From IMG/VR virus record IMGVR_UViG_3300042691_047309, positions 62,001 to 126,000 of that record: a stretch of 64,000 nucleotides of DNA, one strand, 5' to 3'. The notes beneath the pieces were generated by a model. It saw only the letters and a program-made list of their open reading frames with translations. It made no database searches and had not been told where the DNA came from. This document shows positions 25,815 through 34,263 of the stretch, one piece after another (the first letter of the stretch is position 1; every line of letters begins with the position of its first letter). Both the position numbers and the translations under genes were made by a program. The DNA comes from a virus.

Positions 25815-26949
25815 TTTTAAAAATTTCTTTTTTAATTATTTCTATTAATTCTGTTTGTTTTGTTTTTAAATCATCATCACTATATACATGAAAATATTTA
25901 AATCCAGCACTTTCCGCTATTTCTTTTTTTAATCTATCAATTTTTATTTTTTCATCATAACTCATACCATATGCACCCACCCAATCTAAATCATTTTCTT
26001 TAGGATGAAAAGAAATACCATGATATTCAATTATTATTTTTAATGGTTTGATAGTAAAGTCATAAAAAAATAAACATTTATCTAAGTTTATAAACCACTC
26101 TTTTGATGACCCAACTCCCCAATAAATATCATTTTTATCAATTCCATTATTTCTAATATATTTATATATCTCTTTTAAAAAATAGTATGCTTCTTTAGAT
26201 GATTTGTTTATACCAACAACTCTTTTTGATGTTATTTGATTAAATATCTTATTTCCTTCTTCTAATCCATATTTATCTATATAAAATTTTCTCGAAGAGG
26301 TATATGATAATTGATTTAATCTATTATTATATTTAATCAATCCTTCCTCATCACCATATCTATTCACAAAAGACTCCAATGAATTAGTATTTTGTCTTTC
26401 ATTTAGTTTTTTTATAGATTCTTCTTCGCTAAATCCTCTTTTTAACCAATATTGTAATTGTGTCTCGGTTCTATCAATATATTTTTCCGGATATTCTATT
26501 GCTTTTTTAATAAATTTTTCTGAGTTTTCTTTCTGAAATTCTTTTACTTTATTTTCAGAGTCTATATTATTATATCCTCTTTCTATCCAGTATTCTATAT
26601 TACATTTTCTAAAAGATCTTATTTTAAATAATGCCTCTTCTTCTGTATAAAAATTTCCAGTTTTTTCATTTATTTTATTTTTCCAATTTTCAACTTTCAT
26701 TGGAGATGATGGCATTTTTTTAACTACTCTTTTTAGATTTGTTTCTTCTTCTGACCATCCTCTTTTAATCCAATATATTTTTTTATCAGATCCCACTGGT
26801 GGTAAGTCAAGCATTTTTCTAACAAATTGTAAAATTTTATATTTACATTTGATATCAGTTTTTAAAATAGCATCTATAACTTTCTTCTCAACTTCTGGAT
26901 GGAGATTTTTAACTTTATTATCTATAACTTCTTTTACTTTATCAATCAC
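25795..26949 (-). CDS. Homing-endonuclease-like protein with Vsr-type nuclease domain
   Basis: A 384-aa protein with three repeats of a DNA-binding-like helix motif (YWIKRGWSEEET, YWIERGYNNIDSEN, YWLKRGFSEEES), a central region with RYGDEEG, and a C-terminal nuclease-like domain: FFYDF, IIIEYHGISFHP, then DRLKKEIAESAGFKYFHVYSDDD. The IEYHG..FHP segment is that of Vsr-like homing endonucleases. It abuts and overlaps the start of the topoisomerase gene, a type of gene that homing endonucleases often target. Confidence 0.75.
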   Translation of the reverse strand: MIDKVKEVIDNKVKNLHPEVEKKVIDAILKTDIKCKYKILQFVRKMLDLPPVGSDKKIYWIKRGWSEEETNLKRVVKKMPSSPMKVENWKNKINEKTGNFYTEEEALFKIRSFRKCNIEYWIERGYNNIDSENKVKEFQKENSEKFIKKAIEYPEKYIDRTETQLQYWLKRGFSEEESIKKLNERQNTNSLESFVNRYGDEEGLIKYNNRLNQLSYTSSRKFYIDKYGLEEGNKIFNQITSKRVVGINKSSKEAYYFLKEIYKYIRNNGIDKNDIYWGVGSSKEWFINLDKCLFFYDFTIKPLKIIIEYHGISFHPKENDLDWVGAYGMSYDEKIKIDRLKKEIAESAGFKYFHVYSDDDLKTKQTELIEIIKKEIFKSEKNRR

Positions 26950-27048
26950 AACTAATGGTTCCGTTTTTACTTATATATTAAATAAAAAAGATATAATTTA
27001 TCCATAGTAGATTTAGTTTGTGATTGAAAGAAAGTATTTGTTTATTTC

Positions 27049-27744
27049 CTACATTGATTCAACATCATCCCAATTATCTTCTCCTTTTAAAGGAATACGA
27101 GGATTTACATCAAAATTTTGATTTAAAAATTGCTTTAATTCATTTTCGATATAATTATCTGGAACAACCATATCTGGATTTTCCAAACTCATTTTTTTAG
27201 ACAATTCAAATGAGAATTGTTGAAGAACTTCTGGTCTAATTGCAGCTACTAATCTATCCGATACAACAAATGCTCTTGTGAATCTATCTTTAACAGGTAT
27301 TTCTCCTTCAGCCACTTTCATTGAGCTATCTATAAAGCTTTTTAGAAAACCCTCATAACTATGTGATGAATCTTGTAAAATAGGTGCTAATATTTTATTA
27401 AAAGCTCTTGTAGATCCAAAAATCATTCCAAATATTGCTGCTATTGGAAAGAATGGAGCAAGAGCCATTGGAACTATTCTATGAATAGCTTTAACTATTC
27501 CAACTTTCAAGTCTGTTCTCTTTTTAGCTGTTTGTGCATCTAGGAATAAAGCTCTTAGCATCCCAAATTTAATTTGTTTATCTTGTGTTTTTAAATAATC
27601 AGCCAAGTGACCTCTGTGTGCAAAATAAAGATGACGATTGATTTCATCTTCGTCAGTTATGCCAAGTCTTTGTAATTCGGCTTTGAAATTATCATCAAAT
27701 TTCTCTAATATAAGGAACTGATTATACCTATTAATTTTTTTCAT
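27049..27744 (-). CDS. Packaged-type protein with hydrophobic segment
   Basis: A 231-aa protein starting MKKINRYNQFLILEKFDD, targeting-like with I-L-E. A conserved-looking hydrophobic region (IVPMALAPFFPIAAIFGMIF, then GSTRAFNKI) spans about residues 88-120, followed by RFTRAFVVSDRLVAAI. I associate this pattern with uncharacterised proteins of cyanophages and other T4-like phages. Could be an internal protein that contacts membrane on ejection, which is inference. Confidence 0.65.
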   Translation of the reverse strand: MKKINRYNQFLILEKFDDNFKAELQRLGITDEDEINRHLYFAHRGHLADYLKTQDKQIKFGMLRALFLDAQTAKKRTDLKVGIVKAIHRIVPMALAPFFPIAAIFGMIFGSTRAFNKILAPILQDSSHSYEGFLKSFIDSSMKVAEGEIPVKDRFTRAFVVSDRLVAAIRPEVLQQFSFELSKKMSLENPDMVVPDNYIENELKQFLNQNFDVNPRIPLKGEDNWDDVESM

Positions 27745-27749
27745 TAATC

Positions 27750-27760
27750 TATATATTAAT
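27750..27760 (-). promoter_or_regulatory. Putative late promoter TTAATATATA
   Basis: Minus-strand motif about 5 nt upstream of ATG 27744. Confidence 0.5.
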
Positions 27761-27854
27761 TATTTAATATTAATTTAACATTTTAAAACCTTTTATAATT
27801 TGATTTTTTAATTGATTTTTAAACTAAGGTAATTTTTTATAGAATAAATAAGAT

Positions 27855-28820
27855 ATGAAAATTCTATATGGAATTCAACTTAACGGAAATGGTCATATAA
27901 CAAGATCTATAGAACTAATCAATAAATTAAAGTCAGTTGGATATGAGGTTGATGTTATATCTTCTGGTAATAACTCTAATTTAGAATTACCATTTGAACA
28001 TAATCATTTTGATGGGTTATCAATATTTTGTAATGACTCTGGATCAATTGATTGGAGAAAAACAATAAAACAAGCTAATATTATAAAATTAATAAAAGAT
28101 TCAATGCTAGATGTAAGTGGATATGACTTAGTTATATCTGACTTTGAGCCTATATCTGCTTGGTCTGCCAAAAGATGTGGTGTTAAATCATTAGGAATTG
28201 CTAATCAATATTCTTTAATGTCAAATAAGACACCTAAGATTAAAAGTTTATTCTCATTACAGTTTATAAGAAATTTTGCATCTTGTAGTGAATACATCGC
28301 ACTTAGTTATGAAAAATTTGATGATTTTATTTATCAGCCATTTATATCTGATTACTTTTTAAAAAGTGAAGTAAATGATAAGAAATTCTTTTTAATTTAT
28401 TTACCATCTTATAATTTAGATTATATACTAAACCAATTATCTGAATTTAAACAATATAAATGGAGAGTTTACTCCAATGAAGAACATTCAAATGAATTGA
28501 AAAATATAAAAGTTATAAAACTAAATAAAGATAAATTTCAAAAAGACTTAACTAATTGTAGTGGTGTTATAACCGCATCTGGTTTTTCAACAACATCAGA
28601 GGCTCTGATACTAAACAAAAAACTATGGTCAATTCCTATTCAAAGTCAGTATGAGCAATTATCTAATTCTTTACTATTGCAAAATATGGGTGTTTTTACT
28701 GATAATTTAAACAGTGATAACTTAAAAAATTGGCTAGATAATTATCAAAAAGTTGATTACAAATGGGAAAATCCAATAGAAGACATTCTATTAAAAATTA
28801 AAAACATATATGAAGGTTAA
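27855..28820 (+). CDS. Glycosyltransferase (GT-B, family 28/MJ1255-like)
   Basis: A 321-aa protein. N-terminal YGIQLNGNGHITRSIELINKL carries the GxGHxxR glycine/histidine motif of GT-B enzymes, then DLVISDFEPISAW, and the C-terminal donor-site region is VITASGFSTTSEALILNKKL followed by PIQSQYEQ. It would transfer a sugar from a nucleotide sugar. The acceptor is unknown: phage DNA and host surface glycan are both possible. It overlaps the phosphoesterase gene by 11 bp, so the two are likely cotranslated. Confidence 0.8.
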   Translation: MKILYGIQLNGNGHITRSIELINKLKSVGYEVDVISSGNNSNLELPFEHNHFDGLSIFCNDSGSIDWRKTIKQANIIKLIKDSMLDVSGYDLVISDFEPISAWSAKRCGVKSLGIANQYSLMSNKTPKIKSLFSLQFIRNFASCSEYIALSYEKFDDFIYQPFISDYFLKSEVNDKKFFLIYLPSYNLDYILNQLSEFKQYKWRVYSNEEHSNELKNIKVIKLNKDKFQKDLTNCSGVITASGFSTTSEALILNKKLWSIPIQSQYEQLSNSLLLQNMGVFTDNLNSDNLKNWLDNYQKVDYKWENPIEDILLKIKNIYEG

Positions 28821-29544
28821 AACATTATTTATATCTGATGTGCATTTAGGAACATCGAAATGTCAAGCAGATAAATTACTAAATGTACTTAGAGACTACG
28901 ATTATCAAGAATTAGTGATTGTTGGTGACTTTATAGATCTTACTTCACTTAAAAGAAAGTTTTACTGGAAAGCAGATCACTCAACTGTTATACAAAAGAT
29001 TTTGAGAGCATCCAGAAAAGGAACTAAAGTTACATATATCTTAGGAAATCACGATTACTTCTTAAGAGGTTTGATAAAAGAAGATAATATAAATTTAGGA
29101 GATATTCTTATTTGTGATGAGTATTTCTATAAAACATCAAAAGGTGAGACAATTTATATTTGCCACGGTGACCAATTTGATGGTTTTATTAGGCTACACC
29201 CTTTCTTATATGTTTTAGGTGACTGGGCTTATGAGATAAGTTTTAGAATTAATAAATGGTATAATAAAATCAGAAGATTTTTTGGATTAGAATATTGGTC
29301 TTTATCACAATATCTTAAATCAAAAGTTAAGAATGCTATTTCATTTATTAATGATTTTAAGATTTTATCAATGAAAAGACTGGAAGAAGTTGAATGTGAT
29401 TCAATTATGATAGGTCATATTCACACACCAGCAATTGAAAAAATAGGTGAAAAAACTTACTATAATACCGGTGACTTCTGTGAAAGTTGCTCATTTTTAT
29501 ATGAAGATTTAAGTGGTGATATCAAACTTGTTATATTGGATTAG
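28810..29544 (+). CDS. LpxH-like metallophosphoesterase
   Basis: A 244-aa calcineurin-like phosphoesterase with all five metal motifs: FISDVHLG, IVGDFIDL, LGNHDYF, CHGDQFD and GHIHTP. This spacing matches UDP-2,3-diacylglucosamine hydrolase-type enzymes. It may release phosphate or a nucleotide from a sugar or lipid intermediate in the same pathway as the overlapping glycosyltransferase. Confidence 0.85.
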   Translation: MKVKTLFISDVHLGTSKCQADKLLNVLRDYDYQELVIVGDFIDLTSLKRKFYWKADHSTVIQKILRASRKGTKVTYILGNHDYFLRGLIKEDNINLGDILICDEYFYKTSKGETIYICHGDQFDGFIRLHPFLYVLGDWAYEISFRINKWYNKIRRFFGLEYWSLSQYLKSKVKNAISFINDFKILSMKRLEEVECDSIMIGHIHTPAIEKIGEKTYYNTGDFCESCSFLYEDLSGDIKLVILD

Positions 29545-29580
29545 ATAAAAACAAAAATAAGTTTTTACTATATACGAGTT

Positions 29581-30924
29581 ATGATGACAGAAAAAAGTAT
29601 ATCACAGTTCTTATCCGATGAATATAAAGAGTTTGCAATGTATGTAATCGAAGGAAGAGCTATTCCTTCTGTAATTGACGGTTTTAAACCAACTCAAAGA
29701 AAGATTATTCATATTGCAAATCAAATCTGGAAAACAGGTAATGAAAAAACACTTAAAGTGTTTCAATTAAGTGGTAAAGTAGCCAGTGATTGTTTTTATC
29801 ATCATGGAGATGCCAGCCTTTCTAACGCCATCATTACGATGGCTCAAAGGTTTAAAAACAATGCACCTCTTTTAGAAGAAGAAGGTCAATTCGGATCACT
29901 TCGTTCTCCACAACCTGGAGCACCTCGTTATATTGGAACTAAATTGTCTGAAAATTTCAAATTAATTTATAAAGATTTTGACCTACTAAAATTTAAAGAA
30001 GAAGAAGGTGAAGTTATTGAACCACATTATTTCCTACCAATTGTTCCTACTGTTTTATTGAATGGATCATCTGGAATTGCGGTAGGATTTGCTTCAAATA
30101 TTCTTAACAGAGACATTAAAACTATAATTGATGCTTGTTTAAGAGTTATTAATGGAAAAGAACCAGGTGAAATTAGTCCTTCCCTTAATGGATTTACAGG
30201 TGAATATATTCAAGATACTGAAAACAAAAAAAGATGGATAATACGTGGAAAATTTGTAAGAGCCAATACATCAACTGTTAAAATAACAGAACTTCCTCCA
30301 TCAATGACATATGAGAAGTATGAGGACATCTTAGATAAGTTAGTTGATGATAAAGTTATTGTTTCTTATGATGATAATTGCAAAGATAATATCGATTATA
30401 CAATTAAATTTACAAGATCTGATTTGGAAAAGTTAGATGATGAAAAGTTAATTAAACTATTAAAGTTAGAGGAATCATCGACTGAAATATTTTCAACTTT
30501 AGATGAAGGTGGTAAGTTAATGATATTTGAATGCACACAAGAAATTATTAAATATTTTGTAAATTTCAGATTAGAATATTATCATAAACGAAAAGCTTAT
30601 TTACTTGAAAGAATGAATAGAGATTTAAAAATTCTTTCAAACAGAGGTAAGTTCATCAAAGCAATATTAGATGAAAAACTAAAAGTTAATAATGTTCTCA
30701 AAATTGAAATTATCAAAGGAATAGAAGAGATGGGATTGGAAAAGATTGATGATTCTTTTGATTATCTTTTAAGAATGCCAATCTACTCATTAACAAAAGA
30801 GGTATTTGATAAATTAAAAGCTGACTTTGTTGAGAAGAAAGCTGAAATCCAAAAGATGGAACAAACAGATCCAAAAGATATGTATGTTGATGATTTAAAT
30901 GAATTGAAGAAAAAGTTTAAATAA
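29581..30924 (+). CDS. DNA topoisomerase II medium subunit (gp52/GyrA-like)
   Basis: A 447-aa breakage-reunion subunit. VIEGRAIPSVIDGFKPTQRK begins the winged-helix region; catalytic Tyr is in GAPRYIGTKLSE, preceded by EEEGQFGSLRSPQPG, and NGSSGIAVGFASNI follows. C-terminal coiled coil ends at residue 447, and there is no GyrA beta-propeller, as in T4 gp52. Works with the large subunit encoded on the opposite strand 4 kb away. A weak late-like TATATAC lies 8 nt upstream of ATG. Confidence 0.94.
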   Translation: MMTEKSISQFLSDEYKEFAMYVIEGRAIPSVIDGFKPTQRKIIHIANQIWKTGNEKTLKVFQLSGKVASDCFYHHGDASLSNAIITMAQRFKNNAPLLEEEGQFGSLRSPQPGAPRYIGTKLSENFKLIYKDFDLLKFKEEEGEVIEPHYFLPIVPTVLLNGSSGIAVGFASNILNRDIKTIIDACLRVINGKEPGEISPSLNGFTGEYIQDTENKKRWIIRGKFVRANTSTVKITELPPSMTYEKYEDILDKLVDDKVIVSYDDNCKDNIDYTIKFTRSDLEKLDDEKLIKLLKLEESSTEIFSTLDEGGKLMIFECTQEIIKYFVNFRLEYYHKRKAYLLERMNRDLKILSNRGKFIKAILDEKLKVNNVLKIEIIKGIEEMGLEKIDDSFDYLLRMPIYSLTKEVFDKLKADFVEKKAEIQKMEQTDPKDMYVDDLNELKKKFK

Positions 30925-30938
30925 TCAGATTTTATTAT

Positions 30939-30946
30939 TATATTTG
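30939..30946 (+). promoter_or_regulatory. Bacteroidota-type -7 element TATATTTG
   Basis: Lies 16 nt upstream of ATG 30963 and would drive the 30963-34114 run of genes. Confidence 0.5.
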
Positions 30947-30962
30947 TCTAAAATATATTTTA

Positions 30963-31340
30963 ATGGTTACAAAAGAAATTAAACAATTTGTTATTACTCA
31001 GATGAAAGAGGCTGATTGGGAGGTTGAGAAATTCGATGGCTTAAATGAATACAAATCTAAACATATCAACATACAACAAGACACTACTATTAGTCAAAAG
31101 GTTACTTTTCTAATAAAGATACCCAATGGTCATGGTAGCTATCAAAATCTTAAATTAAACCGTAAGGAGTTAGGAATAAATTATCTACGATACAGATTTT
31201 TATTAAAAGGTGTAAAGAGGTCTTGTAAATTAGTTGATAATCGTAGAAGAGAAGCTGAGATTTCTCGCAATTGGAAAAAATTCTTAGAAAAAAATAAAGA
31301 TCTTAATAGGGATAATAAAATAAACCAAATTATAGATTAA
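30963..31340 (+). CDS. Hypothetical protein with the shared C-terminal motif
   Basis: A 125-aa basic protein starting MVTKEIKQFVITQMKEADW and ending LNRDNKINQIID, a clear shared tail. Middle part has HGSYQNLKLNRKELG. Its stop overlaps the ATG of the RlaP-like gene by 1 nt, indicating coupling. No family recognised. Confidence 0.6.
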   Translation: MVTKEIKQFVITQMKEADWEVEKFDGLNEYKSKHINIQQDTTISQKVTFLIKIPNGHGSYQNLKLNRKELGINYLRYRFLLKGVKRSCKLVDNRRREAEISRNWKKFLEKNKDLNRDNKINQIID

Positions 31341-32458
31341 TGAAACAGGAATTATTTAATCTTATTGAACAAAAATCACCAGGTGCTAAACCGCTATATC
31401 TTGTTGTTCGTGGTTCTCATGCTTATGGAACTAACATTGAAACTTCAGATACTGATTACGCTGGAGTTTTTATTCAGTCTCAAAATGATATTTTAGGAAA
31501 TACTTACAAAGAACAAATAAATGATGATAATAATGATATTGTTATTTATGAAATTCGTAGATTTTTAGAACTTTTAGGATCAAACAATCCAACTGTTTTA
31601 GAACTTCTTAATACACCAGAAGATTGTGTGGTTTATAAAGACCCTATCTTTGATATGGTTTTAGAAAACCGTGATAATTTCATCACTAAGATTTGTGCTA
31701 AGTCTTTTGGTGGTTATGCAAAACAACAGATAAGTAAGGCACGAGGTCAAGATAAAAAACAAAACTGGGAGAAAGATAAAGTTACTCGCAAAACTCCTTT
31801 AGATTTCTGCTATATTCACCGTGGTGAAAAATCAATTCCACTTGTGAGCTTTATGGAAGAAAAAGGCATGGATCAGAGATTTTGTGGTTTATCTAATGTT
31901 CCACATAGTAGAGATACTTATGCTCTTTTCTATGACTTTAAAGAAGAAGAAACTGATGGTGAAATTAAAAATTTAGGATTTAAAGGTATCGCATTTGAAG
32001 ATTCTAATCAAGTTAGATTATCATCCATTCCTATAGATACTCCTAAAAACTATTTTATCGGACACGTTTCTTATAACAAAGATGGATATTCACAACATTG
32101 TAAAGATTATAAATCTTATCAAGAATGGTTAGAAAATCGTAACTTATCACGTTGGGTAGATGTTCAATCTCATGGTCAAAAAATTGACGGTAAGAATATG
32201 ATGCACTGTAAACGTCTAATGGAAATGGCAAAAGAGATTGGACAAGGAAAAGGTATTATTGTAAGACGACCAAATGCACAAGAACTCATTGCAATTCGAA
32301 AAGGTGATGTTGATCTACAAACTTTAATTGATTCTGTTGAAGACGAAATAAAAGAAGTTGATAAAATTTTTGAAGACTCAAATCTTCCTGATAAAATTGA
32401 TGAAAATTTTATAAATAATCTGATTATTAAAATAAGAAAACAAATATATAAGATATGA
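31340..32458 (+). CDS. RlaP-like nucleotidyltransferase
   Basis: A 372-aa protein of the DNA polymerase beta-type nucleotidyltransferase superfamily. The active-site motif is VVRGSHAYGTNIETSDTDYA: G-S, then paired Asp residues in SDTD. VIYEIRRFLELLGSNNPTVLELL and TPLDFCYIHR follow. RlaP enzymes are found near RNA ligases and other RNA-repair genes in bacteria and phages. With the CCA-adding enzyme, 2H phosphoesterase and HAD protein of this window it suggests an RNA-repair set. Substrate not established. Confidence 0.82.
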   Translation: MKQELFNLIEQKSPGAKPLYLVVRGSHAYGTNIETSDTDYAGVFIQSQNDILGNTYKEQINDDNNDIVIYEIRRFLELLGSNNPTVLELLNTPEDCVVYKDPIFDMVLENRDNFITKICAKSFGGYAKQQISKARGQDKKQNWEKDKVTRKTPLDFCYIHRGEKSIPLVSFMEEKGMDQRFCGLSNVPHSRDTYALFYDFKEEETDGEIKNLGFKGIAFEDSNQVRLSSIPIDTPKNYFIGHVSYNKDGYSQHCKDYKSYQEWLENRNLSRWVDVQSHGQKIDGKNMMHCKRLMEMAKEIGQGKGIIVRRPNAQELIAIRKGDVDLQTLIDSVEDEIKEVDKIFEDSNLPDKIDENFINNLIIKIRKQIYKI

Positions 32459-33078
32459 TATTATACTTAATTTTAGTATTTTTAATTGGTGTGTCTGTTG
32501 GTGGATATTTATCAAAAAAACTAGCTATTAAAGCACTTAAGTTAGAAAATGAACGACACAACTTAGAGAAAAAAAATCAATTTTTAGAAGTTCTGTCTAA
32601 AATTAAAACTGGAAAATCTAAATTCAAAACTAGAGTTAATGATACAGTTTATATCGAAGTTGAATTAGAAAATTTAGGACAAATTGATGTAATTTATCTT
32701 ATGGATAAAAATGATATTGCTCTTTTTAAAGAAGCTAAGTGTTTAAATACGTCTGATAGCATTCAATCGGAAATTATTACAGAAATAATCGCAAATATTT
32801 ACAGAATTTATAATCAAAAAATTAATGACATTGTTGAAATACTTGGTTTTACTTTTTACAGAGAAGAGTTTGAAAGAACTTTTAGAGTGAAAGCTGATGA
32901 TCTAAAAAAAGTATTCGATCCAGTTATTGAATCCGAAGTTGATCAAATAAATATCGAAAACCAAAAGAAATTTGACATAGATGATATCTTAGATAAAATA
33001 TCAGCAACTGGAATTGCATCACTTACAATAGAAGAAAGAATTTTTCTAGATAATTACTCAAATGAAAAGAGAAATTAA
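32455..33078 (+). CDS. Membrane-anchored protein with DUF6576-like C-terminus
   Basis: A 207-aa protein. Residues 1-19 form a hydrophobic helix (MILYLILVFLIGVSVGGYL) followed by Lys residues, so the body is probably cytoplasmic. The C-terminus has FDIDDILDKISATGIASLT and a following EERIFLDNYS, which closely resembles the short tail (DUF6576) of Bacteroidota rhomboid proteases. A rhomboid gene lies 0.5 kb downstream and lacks that tail. Overlaps both neighbours. Confidence 0.65.
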   Translation: MILYLILVFLIGVSVGGYLSKKLAIKALKLENERHNLEKKNQFLEVLSKIKTGKSKFKTRVNDTVYIEVELENLGQIDVIYLMDKNDIALFKEAKCLNTSDSIQSEIITEIIANIYRIYNQKINDIVEILGFTFYREEFERTFRVKADDLKKVFDPVIESEVDQINIENQKKFDIDDILDKISATGIASLTIEERIFLDNYSNEKRN

Positions 33079-33391
33079 CGTTAGTCCCTGGAAACACATA
33101 ACCACTACTCATAAAATTGAACATCACACACTTGATGAAATATTCACCATTCTAATTGAAAAGGATGGTGAATATTCTTTTATTGTTGAGGAATGTCAAA
33201 AGGTGTTTGATGTTTCACAAATGCCAATTTATATTAAAGAAGATTGGATAAAATATAATAAAAAATCCGTATCTTTGTCATTACTTAATGAACAGATTAA
33301 AAAATTGACAAATGATTTTGATCAATTTGAAGAAGAGTTGAATTTGTTAAAATCGTTAAGAAGAGATTTAATAATTAAAGGAATAATATGA
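33062..33391 (+). CDS. Hypothetical protein
   Basis: A 109-aa protein starting MKREINVSPWKHITTTHK. The C-terminal half is a coiled coil (LNEQIKKLTNDFDQFEEELN). It ends RDLIIKGII, at best a distant variant of the shared tail. Overlaps its neighbours by 17 and 4 bp. Confidence 0.55.
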   Translation: MKREINVSPWKHITTTHKIEHHTLDEIFTILIEKDGEYSFIVEECQKVFDVSQMPIYIKEDWIKYNKKSVSLSLLNEQIKKLTNDFDQFEEELNLLKSLRRDLIIKGII

Positions 33392-33570
33392 AAGATTTAT
33401 TTAAAAGAAAACCACGTAAGATAGAAGATGATTTTGCTCCGGTTGGAACAAAGGATTGTGAAATGAAATGTGAGAGAGGTGTTATTATGACCAAAGAAGG
33501 ACACGTAATTGTATGTCATGGTTGTAAAAGAATTATTATGGACAATCGTGATAAAAATGAACTGTGTTAA
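33388..33570 (+). CDS. Small zinc-finger-like protein
   Basis: A 60-aa protein with CEMKC and, 17 residues on, CHGC, a likely four-cysteine zinc site. Basic N-terminus (MKDLFKRKPRK). ATG overlaps the previous stop (ATGA) and its end overlaps the rhomboid start by 14 bp. Function unknown. Confidence 0.6.
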   Translation: MKDLFKRKPRKIEDDFAPVGTKDCEMKCERGVIMTKEGHVIVCHGCKRIIMDNRDKNELC

Positions 33571-34114
33571 AAAAATAATAATTATTAATTTAGCGGTTTT
33601 TGGTGTATGTCATATCTTCAATTTTTGGGGATTACATTTGGAAAATCTGTTTGCTCTTTATCCTGTTAATACAGGATATTTTAGTTTTTATCAGTTAGTA
33701 ACGCATCTTTTTATACATGCAAATCCTGAACATCTATTTTTTAATATGTTGTTTTTTTTAATTGCTGGCATTGAAGTTGAAGAATATTTTGGTAAGAAAT
33801 TTTTAAGTTTTTATTTACTATCTGGGATTTTTAGTTCTGGTTTATATTGCTTAGGATCTAATGGTGGTATTATTGGGGCATCTGGTGCTGTTTTTTCAGT
33901 TTTAACAGTTTTTACTATTCTTACTATTAGAAATGAAAATTTCAAACATTCAATTCATTTAAAAATAAAATCATTTTTTTATATTTTTTTTATCTTAATT
34001 GAACTTTATAATGCTGTTTCATTTCCAAATGATAATATTGGTCACTGGTCTCATATATTTGGTGTTATATTTGGTACAATTTTCTACATACATCATAAAA
34101 AAAGTCTCTCTTAA
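33557..34114 (+). CDS. Rhomboid intramembrane serine protease
   Basis: Start at 33557 gives 185 aa. Six hydrophobic segments are visible. HLFIHANPEHLFFNMLFFL carries the conserved HxxxxH/N region, the catalytic serine is in GIIGASGAVFSV (GxSG), and the catalytic histidine in GHWSHIFGVIFG. It should cut membrane proteins within the bilayer. It ends at HKKSLS with no C-terminal cytoplasmic tail. An in-frame start at 33509 is less likely. Confidence 0.9.
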   Translation: MNCVKKIIIINLAVFGVCHIFNFWGLHLENLFALYPVNTGYFSFYQLVTHLFIHANPEHLFFNMLFFLIAGIEVEEYFGKKFLSFYLLSGIFSSGLYCLGSNGGIIGASGAVFSVLTVFTILTIRNENFKHSIHLKIKSFFYIFFILIELYNAVSFPNDNIGHWSHIFGVIFGTIFYIHHKKSLS

Positions 34115-34128
34115 AAAAGAGAGACTTT
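34101..34128. terminator. Terminator after rhomboid gene
   Basis: AAAGTCTCTC and GAGAGACTTT pair around TTAAAAAA; A and T runs flank both sides. It forms the left border of the T9SS cassette. Confidence 0.85.
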
Positions 34129-34159
34129 AAAAAATACTATTAAGGGTGTTAAGTATTTT

Positions 34160-34261
34160 TTACCATGGTCTAACTAAACTGTAACCAATCATCGTAAAAG
34201 CTAAAGTGGTTATTATTATCAGACTGATTAATATTAAATCGATTTTTATATTTTTTTGCAT
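34160..34261 (-). CDS. 33-aa single-span membrane peptide
   Basis: ATG 34261 to TAA 34160 encodes MQKNIKIDLILISLIIITTL and 13 further residues ending SLVRPW. A charged start, one hydrophobic helix and a positive end look like a small membrane protein. It starts 3 bp after the stop of the subtilase gene on the same strand, so may share its transcript. No homologue recognised. Confidence 0.45.
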   Translation of the reverse strand: MQKNIKIDLILISLIIITTLAFTMIGYSLVRPW

Positions 34262-34263
34262 TT

